Below are positions 19,362 to 29,880 of a stretch of DNA of 64,000 nucleotides, one piece after another. How positions within the stretch are numbered: position 1 is the stretch's first letter; each line of letters begins with the position of its first letter. Source of the DNA: Streptomyces sp. P3. Lineage in GTDB: Bacteria > Actinomycetota > Actinomycetes > Streptomycetales > Streptomycetaceae. The notes below the pieces were generated by a model that had not been told where the DNA came from, searched no databases, and saw nothing but the letters and a program-made list of their open reading frames with translations. Position numbers and translations under genes: made by a program. The stretch is from contig JAFEKX020000001.1 in NCBI GenBank assembly GCA_016893485.2, positions 9,751,501 to 9,815,500 of the forward strand, in the 5' to 3' direction.

Positions 19362-22300
19362 ATGGATCGACGCCCCATAAAGCTCGTGGTCGATGTCCTG
19401 CTCATGCTGGTCGGGACCCTGTTGGGTATCGCGACGAACTACGCGACCGGCCAGTCGGACCATGTGCCGCTGGCGCTGCGGCTCTTGCGGGACTGGTCGG
19501 TGCCGCTGATCGGCGTCGCGCTGGTATTGCTGGTCGGGGGCCAGATCGCGCTGCACCTCCTCGATCGGCCGGCGCCGGTGCGCCGGGTGTGGAACAACGC
19601 CCAGCCGCCGTACCCGGGGCTTGAAGCTTTCACGGAGGACGACGCGGCCGTCTTCTTCGGCCGGGACCGGGAGGCCGCCGAGCTGGTCGGACGGTTGCAT
19701 CCGGCGGTGCCGGGGCGGGCGCAGCGGTTTGTGACCGTGGTCGGGCCGTCGGGGAGCGGAAAGTCGTCGTTGGTACGGGCCGGGCTGCTGCCGGCGCTGG
19801 CCAGGCGGCGAGGGCGCTGGGCGGTCGCGGTACCGTTCTCGCCCGGTGCGAACCCGGTCGGCACCTTCCAGCGGCGGTTGGCCCAACTGCCCGACGAACG
19901 GCCCGCGTTGTTGGTGATCGACCAGCTGGAGGAATTGCTCACTCTGTCCGGTCGCGAGGAGCGGGATGCGTTCCTCACCGCCGTACGCGACGCGTTGCGG
20001 CGTGACTCGCGGCTGTGGATGGTGGCCACCCTGCGCTCGGACTTCCTCACCGGGTTCCTGGAGTCCGGTTTCGCCGAGCTGGTGCGTAACCCGGCCGTCG
20101 TCGGAGCACTCGCCCGGGACGCGCTGTATGAGGTCATCGAAAAGCCCGCCGAGCAGGCCGGGCTGGCCTTCGCACCTGGCGTCGTGGCCCGCATGGTCGA
20201 TGAATGCGGCGGAGGCGACGCGCTGCCGTTGCTCGCCTACACCCTTCAAGAGCTGTACCTGCGCGCCGGAGGGTCCGGCGGGACGGTGACCGAGGAGGCG
20301 TACCGCGCCCTCGGTGGCGTCGTCGGGGCCCTGTCCGAGCGGGCCGACCAGATCACCGGCGAGCTGGCGGACGCACCCGTGATCCCCACCCTGCTGCGGT
20401 TCGTCACCATCGATCGCAACGAAGCCACCCGCCGCCGGGTCCGCCGTGCCGACCTCACGCCGGGGAACAGGACGTCGCCGATGCCTTTGTCGCCGGACGC
20501 CTGCTCACCGGCGATGGGGGCGTCCTGGACGTGGCCCATGAGGCGCTGTTCCGCCAGTGGGCGCCGCTGCGCCAAGCGGTCGTCGCCCGTACCGAGGACC
20601 TGCGCCGCCGCACCGAGCTGGAACGCTGGGCGCAGGACTGGGACCACGCGGAGCGCCAGGACGCCTACCTTCTCACCGGGGAGCGGCTGTCTGTCGCCCG
20701 GCGGTGGCTGGCGCAGTCCTCGCGGACGGTCGGCGCGACGCCACTGGTCGAGGAGTTCGTGGACCGGTCGCTTCGGGCGGACCGGGCGACGATGGAACGT
20801 GCCGCGGACGCGGTTGCCGTCCGGGCCCTCGAAAGCCTTGACACTGAGCCGGAGACCGCCGTGCTCGCCGCCCTTGCGGCAGTCGAGGAGTGCGCGGCCA
20901 CACCCAGCGCGGTCCAGGCGCTGCACACGACCCTGGGCGCCTCACGGCTGCGAGCCGTGCTGCGCGGCTTTGAACGCGGCGCGTCCGGGGTGGCCTGGTC
21001 GCCGGACGGGCTGCGGCTGGCCGTGTCCAGCGACGACGGCACTGTACGGGTGTGGCGTCCGGACCGCGACGAGCAACCGGTAGTGCTTGCCGGGGACGGC
21101 GCCTGGGTACAGGGGGTGGCATGGTCCCCCGACGGACGCAGGCTTGCGGCCGGCTGCAGGGACACCACCGTGCGTGTCTGGTCCTCCGACACCTGGGACG
21201 AACTGGCCGTCCTGCGCCACTCGGCAGCGAGCGGTGACCGGGAGGAGGGGGTCGGAGGTGTCGCCTGGTCGCCTGACGGCAGCCGCCTCGCGTCGGTCGG
21301 CAGCGACTGCGCCGTGCGGACCTGGAACGCCGACACCTACGCCGCGTCCGTAGTGCTGCGCGGGCATCAGCGCATGGTCTGGAGTGTGACGTGGTCACCT
21401 GACGGGAAACACGTGGCCAGTGGCGGAGAAGACGGCACGATACGAGTCTGGGATGCGGCCACCGCAGCCGTCGTCACCGTGCTCGCCGACCACCACGACA
21501 ACGTCGAGTCGATCCGGTGGTCGCCGGACGGCAGCCGGCTCGCTTCGGCCTCCGGTGACCGGATCATGCGGATCTGGGACACCGGCAGCTGGCAGGTGCA
21601 GCGGACGCTGGAGAGCCCGGAGGTCATCAACTCCCTGGCCTGGTCACCGGACGGCACGCGCCTCGCTGGTGGTGACGCGGACCGTACCGCCTGGGTCTGG
21701 AGCCTCGAAGGGACGGAAGGCGAGGACCGGCTCACCGGGCACGCGGACACCATCTACGGCATCGCCTGGTCTCCTGACGGGAAGCGGCTGGCGACCGCCT
21801 CCCGCGACCGGACCGCGGCCGTGTGGAACGTCACCGAAACCACCAACGTCTTCAGCGGCCGCGACGGCGCGGTCCTCCGCGTCGCCTGGTCGCCCGACGG
21901 GACGTCCATCACCTCCGTCTACCAGGACGGCTCCCTGAACATCCGGGACTTCGCCTCGGGCCGTACGACCGGCAGGTGGCACGGTGGTGAGGCGTCCGAT
22001 GCGGCCTGGTCCCCCGACGGCACCCGTCTGGTCATCGCCCTGCGCGATGGTGCGGCCGTCGTGTGGCGGGAGGACGCCAGCGACGCTGACCTCAACCTGG
22101 CCGGACACACCGGGGCACTGTCCCACGTCTCCTGGTCTCCGGACGGCACCCGCATCGCCACCGGCTCCCGCGACGGCACAGCCCGCGTCTGGGACGCCGC
22201 CACCGGTGCGACCGTCCACATCCTGCGGGGCCACGAGGACTGGATCGGCGGTACCGCCTGGTCACCGGAGAGCCGTTATCTCGCCACGTCTAGCACGGAC

Positions 22301-22808
22301 GGTACCGCCATCGTCTGGGGACGCCACCGACGGCACCGTCGTCACCACCCTGCGCGGTCACCTCGACTACGTCTGGAAGATCCACTGGTCACCCGACGGC
22401 CGCCGCCTCGTCACCGGCTCCCGCGATCGCACGGTACGCCTGTGGGACCCCTTCGAAGGCACCGAACTCGCCGTCATGGCCGGCCACGAGGAGAGGGTCC
22501 AGGACGTTGCCTGGTCGCCCGACGGCACCTGCATCGCATCCGTGTCCCAGGACCGCACGGTCCGGCTCTGGGACCCGGACAGCGCTACCCAGACCGCGGT
22601 ACTCGGCGTCCACGCCGACCGGGTGAGCGGCCTCGCCTGGCATCCGGACGGCTCACGGCTGGCGACCGCCTCCCGCGACCGCACGGTACGCATCTGGACG
22701 TTGGCCGATCACGACATCGACGGCCTTTTGCGCCGTGCCCGCAAGCGGGTCTTCCGGGAACTCAGCACCGAGGAGCGCCGCTCCTTCCTGCTGCCTGACA
22801 GGAACTGA
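19362..22808 (+). CDS. Membrane-anchored nSTAND-type NTPase with 14 WD40 repeats
   Basis: This is a signalling ATPase of about 1,148 residues. Two hydrophobic helices near residues 7-27 and 47-67 anchor it in the membrane. An FFGRDREAAELV entry motif, Walker A VVGPSGSGKSS (about 126-136) and Walker B ALLVIDQLEELL mark the nSTAND1 NTPase domain. A helical linker leads to 14 WD40 repeats, nearly all with the core WSPDG, enough for two seven-bladed propellers. The protein ends soon after the last blade, so no separate C-terminal effector is present. Frameshifts near 20455 and 22320 interrupt it. STAND proteins switch between ADP-bound off and ATP-bound oligomeric on states, with WD40 repeats sensing the ligand. 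Some bacterial nSTAND relatives defend against phage. What this one senses is unknown. Confidence 0.88.
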
Positions 22809-23063
22809 CGCCCACCTTCAGTGCCTGCTCACTGCAAGGAAGTGGGGCAAAGGAGCGCGGACGACACCGTGTGTAACGGAGCGTTGTTGTACCGGATCGG
22901 CGCCGTAGGAATCCTGCGTGTACGACGGGCGCCGCCCGAACTCCTTACTGCCATGACGGAGACGGTACGAAGCACGGGCAGCACACACCCGGTGAAGATC
23001 GAAAGAGCCCCACCGAAGACCGCTACTGAACGTAGCTATTGTCAACGTGATCGCGGATTCGCT

Positions 23064-23420
23064 TTACTCTTTGACCACGGCCTTGACCTGTCTGGTCAGA
23101 CGAGCGGTGCGTCGCTGGTATCGCTCCAGCACCCCGGGTACCTGTTCGCGGAAGGTGTGGCGGCAGCCGCGCGTGGGACACACCAGCCGCCGCACCCGCA
23201 CACAAACCACCACCCGTCGCCCGTCGACCGGAACGTCGGCCACCGTCCGCCAGTGATAGCCGTGCACCCGTCCCGAGAGGCCCCACACCGGGCAGACCGC
23301 GCTGTCCAGCGGCGTCCGGGCCCGCACCACGATCCGCTCACCCTCGTCGACCACATCCTCCATGACCAGCGAGGACAGACCTGAAAACACCGTCTGCACA
23401 AGCGCGTTGACACCCATCAC
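23064..23420 (-). pseudogene. N-terminal fragment of an ISL3-family transposase
   Basis: The frame begins with VQTVFSGLSSLVMEDVVDEG and continues through ADVPVDGRRV, a zinc-binding-like CP...RGCRHTF segment, and VPGVLERYQRRTARLTRQV. This is the start of ISL3-type transposases. It ends after about 118 residues at VKE, without the DDE domain. The usual first CPxCG is CPVWG, so the zinc site is already damaged. It is an inactive remnant between the WD40 gene and the PucR-type regulator. The 250 bases before it contain nothing recognisable. Confidence 0.75.
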
Positions 23421-23482
23421 ATGAAGGTCAACGACCCTGACAACGCTCCGTCACCACCGAATGTGAGACAGGGCCGTTCTTC

Positions 23483-25012
23483 TTACAGTCCCGTCTGCTC
23501 GGCCAGGTCGAGGGCGCGTAGTGCGAGCCACAGGTCATGGATGGCGCTGGGGACCGTAGGAGCGAGCGGGTGAGCAGTGCTTCGCCACGTGTCAGGCGCT
23601 TGCGTACGGCGGATGTCGAGATGGACAGAGCGGCCGCCGTGGGGCCGATGCGCGCGTCGAGGCGCAACCAGGTGGTGAGGGTTTCTGCGATACATGCTGG
23701 GACGTCGGGCGCGGTGACGGGACGGAACTGCTGTTGGGCCCACTCCCGACGTCGGGCAGTGACAGGAGCTCGTCCAGGGTGGGCAGCGTTTGTGCAGCCT
23801 GTGCGGTGTCGCTCTCCGGCGGGGGCGGGATCTGTTCGGTGACGCTGCGCAGAGCGAGTGCCAGTGCGGCTTGGTCGGCGAGCCGAGGAAGGTCCAGGCC
23901 GAGCAGTTCTTGGATGCATGTCAGGCGCGCGGTCAGGGTGTTGCGGTGAATCTTCAGGTGGGCCGTCGCACGGGAGTGGAAGCTGAGCCATGACGCGGCG
24001 GTGGCCAGCAGTTCGGCACCGTCGGGGTCCTGTGCCCGTCTCGCGCGGTGGGTACGGATCGGTGAGAGGAATGCCTTGGCCCACGCCGCCGCAGCGGGGC
24101 CCGATGGTCAGCGCCAGGTCAGGACTGGCCGCGAACGAGGCCCGCCGTTCCGCGCGGCCGCGTGCGGCGGCGAGAGCATGGAAGGCCTGCGCGTAGCCGG
24201 TGGCGGTCTCCCGCAGGGACACGGCACTGCTCTCTCCGATCCAGCAGAGGGCCGCCAGTTCGGGGGCCAGACCGGTGCCGGGGCGTCGTCAGCGGGCGCG
24301 AGCATGAAGGAGTGGTCGACGTACACCGGGCACTGCACGATCCACGCATCTTCGGTCATATTGCCCAGTTTCCTGGCCAGTTGGCCGCGAATGTTCGGCG
24401 GGCCCTCGATGACGTACACCCGTACCATCGAGGGCAGAGGCGGGCGCAGCGCCCCTGCTATCTGGCGGGCGGTGGACGTATGGCCGTTCAACAGCAAGTG
24501 CATGACTGCTTCGCGCGTCCCGGCTTCGGCGATCCTCAGCCGGCGCTGCCGGCGCCGGGTGTGTTCCGCCAGCCAGCTCAGATACAGCACGGATGACGCA
24601 TCCGCAAGCAGGAGCGGCAGTTCAGGTGGTGCCGGCCGGGGCACCACGGCAGCGAGAAGGGCGCGGCGGCGCCCCGCGATCCGTCGAGGGGAAGGACGAT
24701 GCAGGTGAAGCCGTCCTCGTCGATGGCCACGGACCCCAGCTTTCGCTGAGTCAACTCCCGCGCACCGCGCAGCGCGAGACCACGCTCGGCGTCGCTGAGG
24801 AAGGCGCGGGCCGGGTAGGTCGCAGTACCTGCGGAGTTCATCAGAAACGCGGTGGCGCTGGTACGCCCCTCCAGCCAGCGAAGCACCGGCCCGGTGCCGC
24901 CCCTGCGCGCGGCACGCTGCATGTCGAGCACGTCGTCGGCCCGTCGGACCCGTCCGGCAGCCGCCGTGTCCACACGCAGATCACTGTGCATGTCGCCCCG
25001 GAAGGCTCTCAA
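23483..25012 (-). CDS. PucR-type regulator with two C-terminal HTH units
   Basis: This is a one-component transcription factor of about 500 residues. The N-terminal half looks like a sensor domain (KLGSVAIDEDGFTCIVLPLD, AGTREAVMHLLLNGHTSTA). The C-terminal part carries the PucR HTH_30 signature (SRATAHLKIHRNTLTARL, LGLDLPRLADQAALALALR). A second related HTH (RIGPTAAALSISTSAVRKRL) ends in LWLALRALDLAEQTGL. This tandem arrangement occurs in other streptomycete PucR-type proteins. Frameshifts near 24600, 24230, 24040 and 23740 break it. The start could be 25012 or an in-frame ATG at 24991. No target operon is adjacent; the neighbours are small secreted proteins and an IS remnant. Confidence 0.72.
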
Positions 25013-25287
25013 GTCGGTCCGCTCGCAGAGTAGGCAGGCGCTGGCAGGATCACAACAAGGCTCGCTGTGCAGTCCGGCACCGGAGGGACCGCTTCAGTGT
25101 GCAAACAGATCCTGTGTGTAGCCCGCAGCCGTCATAGGTTCTGGTCGTCCGCGGGGCATCGGGCAGGGGACGGCGGAGGAGCATGCGGCCGGAGCTGTCG
25201 AAACGACATGCCGTGCGGGCGGAACAGCACTGCCGCAGGCGAAGCAGATGATCTGTCACATCACTTCAGAAGCGAAGAGAGGGTCCT

Positions 25288-25718
25288 GTGAGGACATTCC
25301 GTACGTTCGTTGTGTCCGGGCTGACCGTGCTCGCCGCGGTCGTCAGTGCGGCGATGGCTGTGCCGGCCTCCGCGACGACGTACCCGCCGCCGGGATACTT
25401 CCTGTGCCGTACACCTGACGTGCCGGCCGACGGCTTGACGGTCCACACCTGCATCCAAGGGGACGGCGGCAGCACGCTGCACTCCGTCGCGGACACCTGG
25501 GGCAGCAACAACACCTCCATCACGCTCTGCGCGGAGGTCGTGGACGCCAGCCAGAACGTCGTCCCCGGCAGCCGGAACTGCCAGGTGGTCTGGGGCCGAG
25601 CGGGACCGTGTGGTCCAACCCGGTCAGCGTGCGCCCCGGCACGTACTACGGCGTGTCGTACTTCACCAGCCCTACGTACTACTACGGCGGCGAGACCCCA
25701 CCAGCTTCCGTGTCCTGA
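25288..25718 (+). CDS. Small secreted protein, unknown function
   Basis: A Sec signal peptide (MRTFRTFVVSGLTVLAAVVS, cleavage after PASA near residue 30) is followed by about 110 mature residues with four cysteines and many aromatic residues. The fold could be a small beta sandwich. The frame shifts near 25592. In the corrected frame the protein continues GTVWSNPVSVRPGTYYGVSY and ends at TGA 25716-25718. GAGGGTCCT precedes the GTG/ATG region at 25288. No family was recognised. Confidence 0.6.
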
Positions 25719-25954
25719 TGGCCACTGACCACGGCTACCCGCGTGAGGCAGCCGTTCACACTCCCGCCCGGCTGCCTTGGTAGCCGTCACCGAGTTCGTC
25801 CTGTCCACTGTCACACGGTCGAGGAGTACCTATGCGGAACAAATCACTGGCTCGAGTCGCCACCGTCGTCGCAGGACCGGCGTTCGTTCAGGCCTTTTCC
25901 AGGCCCGCGAACGCCCTTGACAGGAACAGCCGCCAAACGCTGAGGGGGAATAAC

Positions 25955-26314
25955 ATGCTCAGGCTCGGAAAGGCCAAGCGCACCCTGGCAGCCGGAGCCA
26001 TCGCGGCCAGCCTCACCACCGCTGGCCTTGTCGCTGCGACCCCGGCCAGCGCCACGGTCGTGAACTCCACGTGCAACCTGTCGGACGTCGTCAGGATCAA
26101 CTACGGCAGCGGCAACGGACACTACTGCTACGTCTGGGACGGCAATCGCAGCTCCAACCAAGGCTGGATGGACATCCAGGACGCCCGTGACCTCTGCTCG
26201 GGTACCTACGAGGGATACCTGACGGACATCACGGGAAGCACCTGGACCTTCGGCCGGGGCTGCATGGCCCTCGGCGGGGCGCACTTCGTGAAGATCACCT
26301 TCACAAACAACTGA
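25955..26314 (+). CDS. Small secreted protein, crystallin-like, unknown function
   Basis: This exported protein of about 119 residues starts MLRLGKAKRTLAAGAIAA, with a signal peptide ending ATPASA. The mature part has Cys pairs and Gly/Tyr/Trp-rich strands (NYGSGNGHYCYVWDGN, WMDIQDARDLCSG, GAHFVKITFTNN), suggesting a beta-rich secreted domain, perhaps of the beta/gamma-crystallin or I36 type. ATG 25955 is preferred because GAGGGGGAAT precedes it. The frame is also open from 25832, where another signal-peptide-like start (MRNKSLARVATVVAGPAFVQ) looks like a remnant of a neighbouring gene. Confidence 0.65.
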   Translation: MLRLGKAKRTLAAGAIAASLTTAGLVAATPASATVVNSTCNLSDVVRINYGSGNGHYCYVWDGNRSSNQGWMDIQDARDLCSGTYEGYLTDITGSTWTFGRGCMALGGAHFVKITFTNN

Positions 26315-26439
26315 GTTGAAACAGGCCCCGGTGCCGGCGATGGGATGCTGTTGGTTTATTCGGGGTCCTGCGTGACGTCGGTCTTCAAGACGTGGTTGTG
26401 GTCTTGAAGACCGACGTTGTCGTAGGTGGGGTGGGTGTG

Positions 26440-26745
26440 GATGTCGATGCAGCCGAAGCAATCCGGGAGATTCCGGCGGAGACAGTGCGGGTGGCCAGGG
26501 CGGCATTCCCGAAGCGGAGTCTCCCGATCCGGATGCGGGACGGGCTGGGGCCGCTGTTCACCGACTCGGTGTTCGCAGACCTGTTCCCATTGCGGGGGCA
26601 GGCATGCCTGGTCACAGGGCCGGCTTGCGCTGGTGCTCGTGTTGTAGTTCGTCGAGGGGCTGACAAACCGGCAGGCTGCGGAGGCTGTCCGGGCCTGGAT
26701 CGACGTCAAGTACGCCCTCGGGCTTGAGCTGACCGATCCGGGGTT
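26440..26745 (+). pseudogene. N-terminal fragment of an IS1182-family transposase
   Basis: IREIPAETVRVARAAFPKRS, PIRMRDGLGPLFTDSVFADL and FVEGLTNRQAAEAVRAWIDV followed by YALGLELTDPGF are the conserved beginning of these transposases. The fragment has a frameshift near 26605 and an in-frame TAG before FVEGL. It ends at about 26745, where oppositely oriented IS630 sequence begins. It is a dead remnant. Confidence 0.75.
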
Positions 26746-26920
26746 CCTCGTCGGCCTGTACCAACTGCGCGACCACCGGAACCCGGTTCCCGCCGGCCGA
26801 CGCCAGCAGCATCATCGCGCGCTGGTAGCGCACTGAACTGGTGCTGCCCCGGCGCACGATCTGCTGCAGCTTCCGCCCCTCCTGGTCGGTCACCCTGCGC
26901 ACACGGACAGGCTCCGCCAC
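26745..26920 (-). pseudogene. N-terminal fragment of an IS630-family transposase
   Basis: From the GTG at 26918-26920 the minus strand reads VAEPVRVRRVTDQEGRKLQQ, then a RGSTSSVRYQRAMMLLAS segment and VPVVAQLVQADE, the start of a common Streptomyces IS630 transposase. Similarity stops after about 58 residues at the IS1182 junction. The catalytic domain is missing. Confidence 0.75.
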
Positions 26921-27331
26921 CCCACACCCCCAGCAGTCGTATGGACATCTCCGGGCATCCAACCGCTGGAACCACCACCCCGGCCAACCTTCGCGGTCAG
27001 AGCACTAGCTGAATACGGACTCCACGCGGAAACCTCCTAGCAGCACGCCCGCCATGCCCCCGAATCCCAGGTGAAGTGCAGATAAGCCAGCGCAACACCC
27101 ACAAATACGGATCCGGCGGCAGCCCGCTGTGCCAGTGGTGGATGGCCCGGTCCAGGCGGGGTGGGGCACGGTCGTGCGCTACATCAACACCCGCACCTGA
27201 GCTGAGGAGACTGTCCCGATCCCGGCCGGTAGCGGACAGCGCTGCGTATCGGCACTGAAGGTCGGTGAGGGTGTGCTTACGCTTCTGGGGTAAACGGGCG
27301 TGTATCAACGCTTTGGACAAAAGGCGGATGC
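26921..27331. other. Gap between IS remnants and the anti-sigma-type ATPase
   Basis: No gene family is recognisable here. The first part may contain the outer end of the IS630 remnant. The last 60 bases before 27332 contain AAAAGGCGG, a plausible ribosome site for the downstream gene. Confidence 0.3.
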
Positions 27332-27808
27332 ATGAGCTTGCCGAGGCAGGACGAAAGGCACGAGCAACTCGTGGACCGTCCGATCGTAGTTTCCGCCGCG
27401 TTCGAGGGCAGCGAGGAAATCGCTGAAGCCCGTGATCTCGCCCGCGACTTCCTCGCCACGGTGCAGGCCAGACACGGGTTGCCCGTATCCAACCGGGTCA
27501 TGGGAACGGTCCAGCTGGCGGTGAGTGAGCTGGTGACCAACGCCCGTAAGTACGCGCCCGGCCCGTGCCTGATGACCTTGCAGGTGGAGGACGGAGCCGT
27601 TCAGGTAGCCGTGTGGGACAGCAGCACCACGTTGCCGCTGATCCTGCCGCCGGATCCGACACGGATCGGTCAGCATGGCCTGGAGATCGTGATGGCCGTC
27701 TGCCAGACCTTCACGATTCAGCGGAAACCCGTAGGCAAGCGGATCAGCGTGTCCATCATGCTCGCCGACGACCCTGGCGGAGACGTCGCAGGCCGACAGG
27801 CCATGTGA
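27332..27808 (+). CDS. Anti-sigma-factor-type ATPase (HATPase_c_2, RsbW-like)
   Basis: This is a 158-residue single-domain GHKL ATPase, intact. The N box is LAVSELVTNARKYA, the G1-like box is VAVWDSS and the G2-like box is IGQHGLEIVMAV. Streptomyces has many such proteins, which act as anti-sigma factors or kinases of STAS-domain antagonists and are opposed by SpoIIE-type phosphatases. One such phosphatase lies 6 kb away at 33918, though a functional link is only inferred. A cluster of three hairpins follows the stop. Confidence 0.85.
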   Translation: MSLPRQDERHEQLVDRPIVVSAAFEGSEEIAEARDLARDFLATVQARHGLPVSNRVMGTVQLAVSELVTNARKYAPGPCLMTLQVEDGAVQVAVWDSSTTLPLILPPDPTRIGQHGLEIVMAVCQTFTIQRKPVGKRISVSIMLADDPGGDVAGRQAM

Positions 27809-27858
27809 CCTCAGGCTGAAGAGCCCAGACCTTGGGCCTCATGGCCCGGGCGGCCAAT

Positions 27859-27946
27859 CCGGGGCCAGGCCCCGGGAGCCGTCAGCCCTCCCGCGGGGAG
27901 TTCGGGAGGGCTAGCGGGCCCCACCGTCGCGAGGACGGCAGGGCCC
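27859..27946. other. Three consecutive strong hairpins
   Basis: CCGGGGCC-A-GGCCCCGG lies at 27859-27875. A 9-bp stem (AGCCCTCCC with GGGAGGGCT) spans 27884-27912. A longer one with two paired segments (GGGCCC and CCGTC with GACGG and GGGCCC) spans 27916-27946. They start 50 bases after the ATPase stop. At least one should act as a terminator. The tight array could also be a structured RNA. Confidence 0.6.
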
Positions 27947-28657
27947 AACAGGGGTCCTCACCCGGGGATTGATCGGTACCCGTCGGCACACCATGCACCA
28001 CATACCGGCCACAGCGATAGATCAAGGCTGAAAGTGTTCAATCTCCGCGCGCGTGGCGCCAAGTCACTCCCGCCGGGGACAGCACGGCAATGCCACCCCC
28101 GCACGGCTTACCGCCCCCTACGGTGTCGGAGTCCGTGCGGGTCGACATTCATGCGGCGGGCAAGTGACCGCCATCGTGCCGTGTCCCACCGGCGTCATCC
28201 CACCGGACTGAAGAACACACAGGACAGACGTCCCTGTGGCGGTGGGTATTGCGCAGGCCACGTTGGGGCCAGCTGGTTGCCGCGACCCCGCAGTCGGTCA
28301 GCCACCCCCGTTGTCCCAATTCCTGGCCCCGGGTGGCGTCTCATAGGGCCGTTGGACTCAGCGGTCCTGCCGGGTCTGGAGCACGGTGGCGAGCACCACC
28401 TTGAGAGCGATCAAGTCAGCCGGCGGGGTGGGTGGCGACGCGCAGGACCGGGGCCGGGGATGTACTGCCAGTCGACGAAGCCCTCGGGAGCGGGTTGGGT
28501 TTCAGGTCTTCACGGGGAAACTTCAGCCCGCACCTTCCCCTGTCCGGGCCCTCGCCCGCGGCCGTGCCCAGCCGTCGTACGACTTCCGCGCAGGCCCGGC
28601 CGGTAAGGAGGCCGACCTCCGGGAACACCGCTGAGGGAGGGCTCCTAGCATGGCCAC
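27947..28657. other. Stretch without a convincing gene
   Basis: About 700 bases hold no recognisable protein on either strand, and the open frames present have no family signature. AGGGAGGGCTC just before 28650 may serve as the ribosome site for the hemolysin III gene. Confidence 0.3.
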
Positions 28658-29491
28658 ATGGTTGCCAGTGATGCCCAGAAGTCCCGCACAGGACGGGAAG
28701 CCGCGTCCCTCGAAGACGCCGACGGCGGACGCTTTTGCTCCAGGCCGGCCGAAGGAGAAGGGGACACTTCCGCTGGAGTTTCCCGCGGTTCGCACGACGG
28801 TACTGCCGGAAAGGACGCTCACCCGGCCGCAGCCCTGGCGGAGAGGGCGGCCGACCTGGCCGAGCCGATCAAACCGAAGCTGCGCGGCTGGCTGCACGCC
28901 ACGATGGTCCCCACCTCGTTGATAGCGGGCGTCACCCTGATCTGCCTGGCCCGGACCCAGCGGGCGGCCCTGGCCTGCACCGTGTACTCCGTCACCGCCT
29001 GGCTGCTGTTCGGGACGAGCGCCACATATCACCTGGGCACCTGGGGGCCGCTCGGCGAGGCCGTTCTGCGCCGCCTCGATCACGCCAACATCTTCTTGAT
29101 CATCGCCGGTACCTGCACTCCTCTGGCCGTGCTCCTCCTCCCCGCTGACCAGCGAGCAGTCCTTCTGTGGATCGTATGGACGGGCGCGCTGGCCGGTATC
29201 GCCTTCCGTGTCCTGTGGGTCGGCGCTCCCCGCTGGCTGTACACCCCTTGCTACCTGGCCCTGGGGTGGGCACCGGTGCGCTATCTGTCCGGCTTCCTGC
29301 ACACCGGCGGAAGCGCCGTTCTCACTCTGATCGTCACCGGCGGTCTCCTCTACAGCGTGGGTGCGGTGGTCTACGCCCTCCGCCGCCCCGACCCCTCACC
29401 CCGGTGGTTCGGCTATCACGAGGTGTTCCACACCCTGACCGTGGCAGCCTTCTCCGCGCACTACACCGCCATCTCCCTCGCCGCCTACTGA
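28658..29491 (+). CDS. Hemolysin III / PAQR-family membrane protein
   Basis: This integral membrane protein of 277 residues has about seven hydrophobic helices after a polar N-terminal tail of some 70 residues. PAQR metal-site features are visible: SATYHLGTW early, RRLDHANIFLIIAGTCTP in the middle and GYHEVFHTLT with SAHY at the end. Bacterial members are often called hemolysin III, though their role in membrane lipid homeostasis is better supported. The long N-terminal tail is unusual, so an internal start closer to KLRGWLHATMVP is possible. It stands alone. Confidence 0.85.
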   Translation: MVASDAQKSRTGREAASLEDADGGRFCSRPAEGEGDTSAGVSRGSHDGTAGKDAHPAAALAERAADLAEPIKPKLRGWLHATMVPTSLIAGVTLICLARTQRAALACTVYSVTAWLLFGTSATYHLGTWGPLGEAVLRRLDHANIFLIIAGTCTPLAVLLLPADQRAVLLWIVWTGALAGIAFRVLWVGAPRWLYTPCYLALGWAPVRYLSGFLHTGGSAVLTLIVTGGLLYSVGAVVYALRRPDPSPRWFGYHEVFHTLTVAAFSAHYTAISLAAY

Positions 29492-29880
29492 CCACAGCGC
29501 CTCCTGACGCCTGCGTCACCACGTTTCCGAGATCCCAGGACCAGGGCGGAGGGATGGCCGGGCAGCAGTCGGCGCTTCACGCCCGACGACATCGATACCG
29601 CCGCACCCGCTGTGGCCGGGCCGCCACGGAGGCCGGAGACCAGAAAACCCGGGGAAATCGCTCGGACTGGAGGGCCCTCCTTAGCCGGGCCCCCTGGGGC
29701 CCGGCCTGTTCCTGGCATTGCCGGCGGCCGCTGTCAGGATCGCGAACTCATGGCCGTCCTACGCGAACACTCCCAGACACCCTGCGGCCTCCCGCCCCGT
29801 CCGTTTCCGAGCCGCGGGTGGTCTCGTACTCGCACGGACAGCCGGCAGTCTCGGCCTGTTCAACCGCGGGAGAAGGGCCG
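29492..29880. other. Stretch without a convincing gene
   Basis: This is the convergent spacer between the hemolysin III gene and the cold-shock gene terminator. No gene or repeat is evident. Confidence 0.3.
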
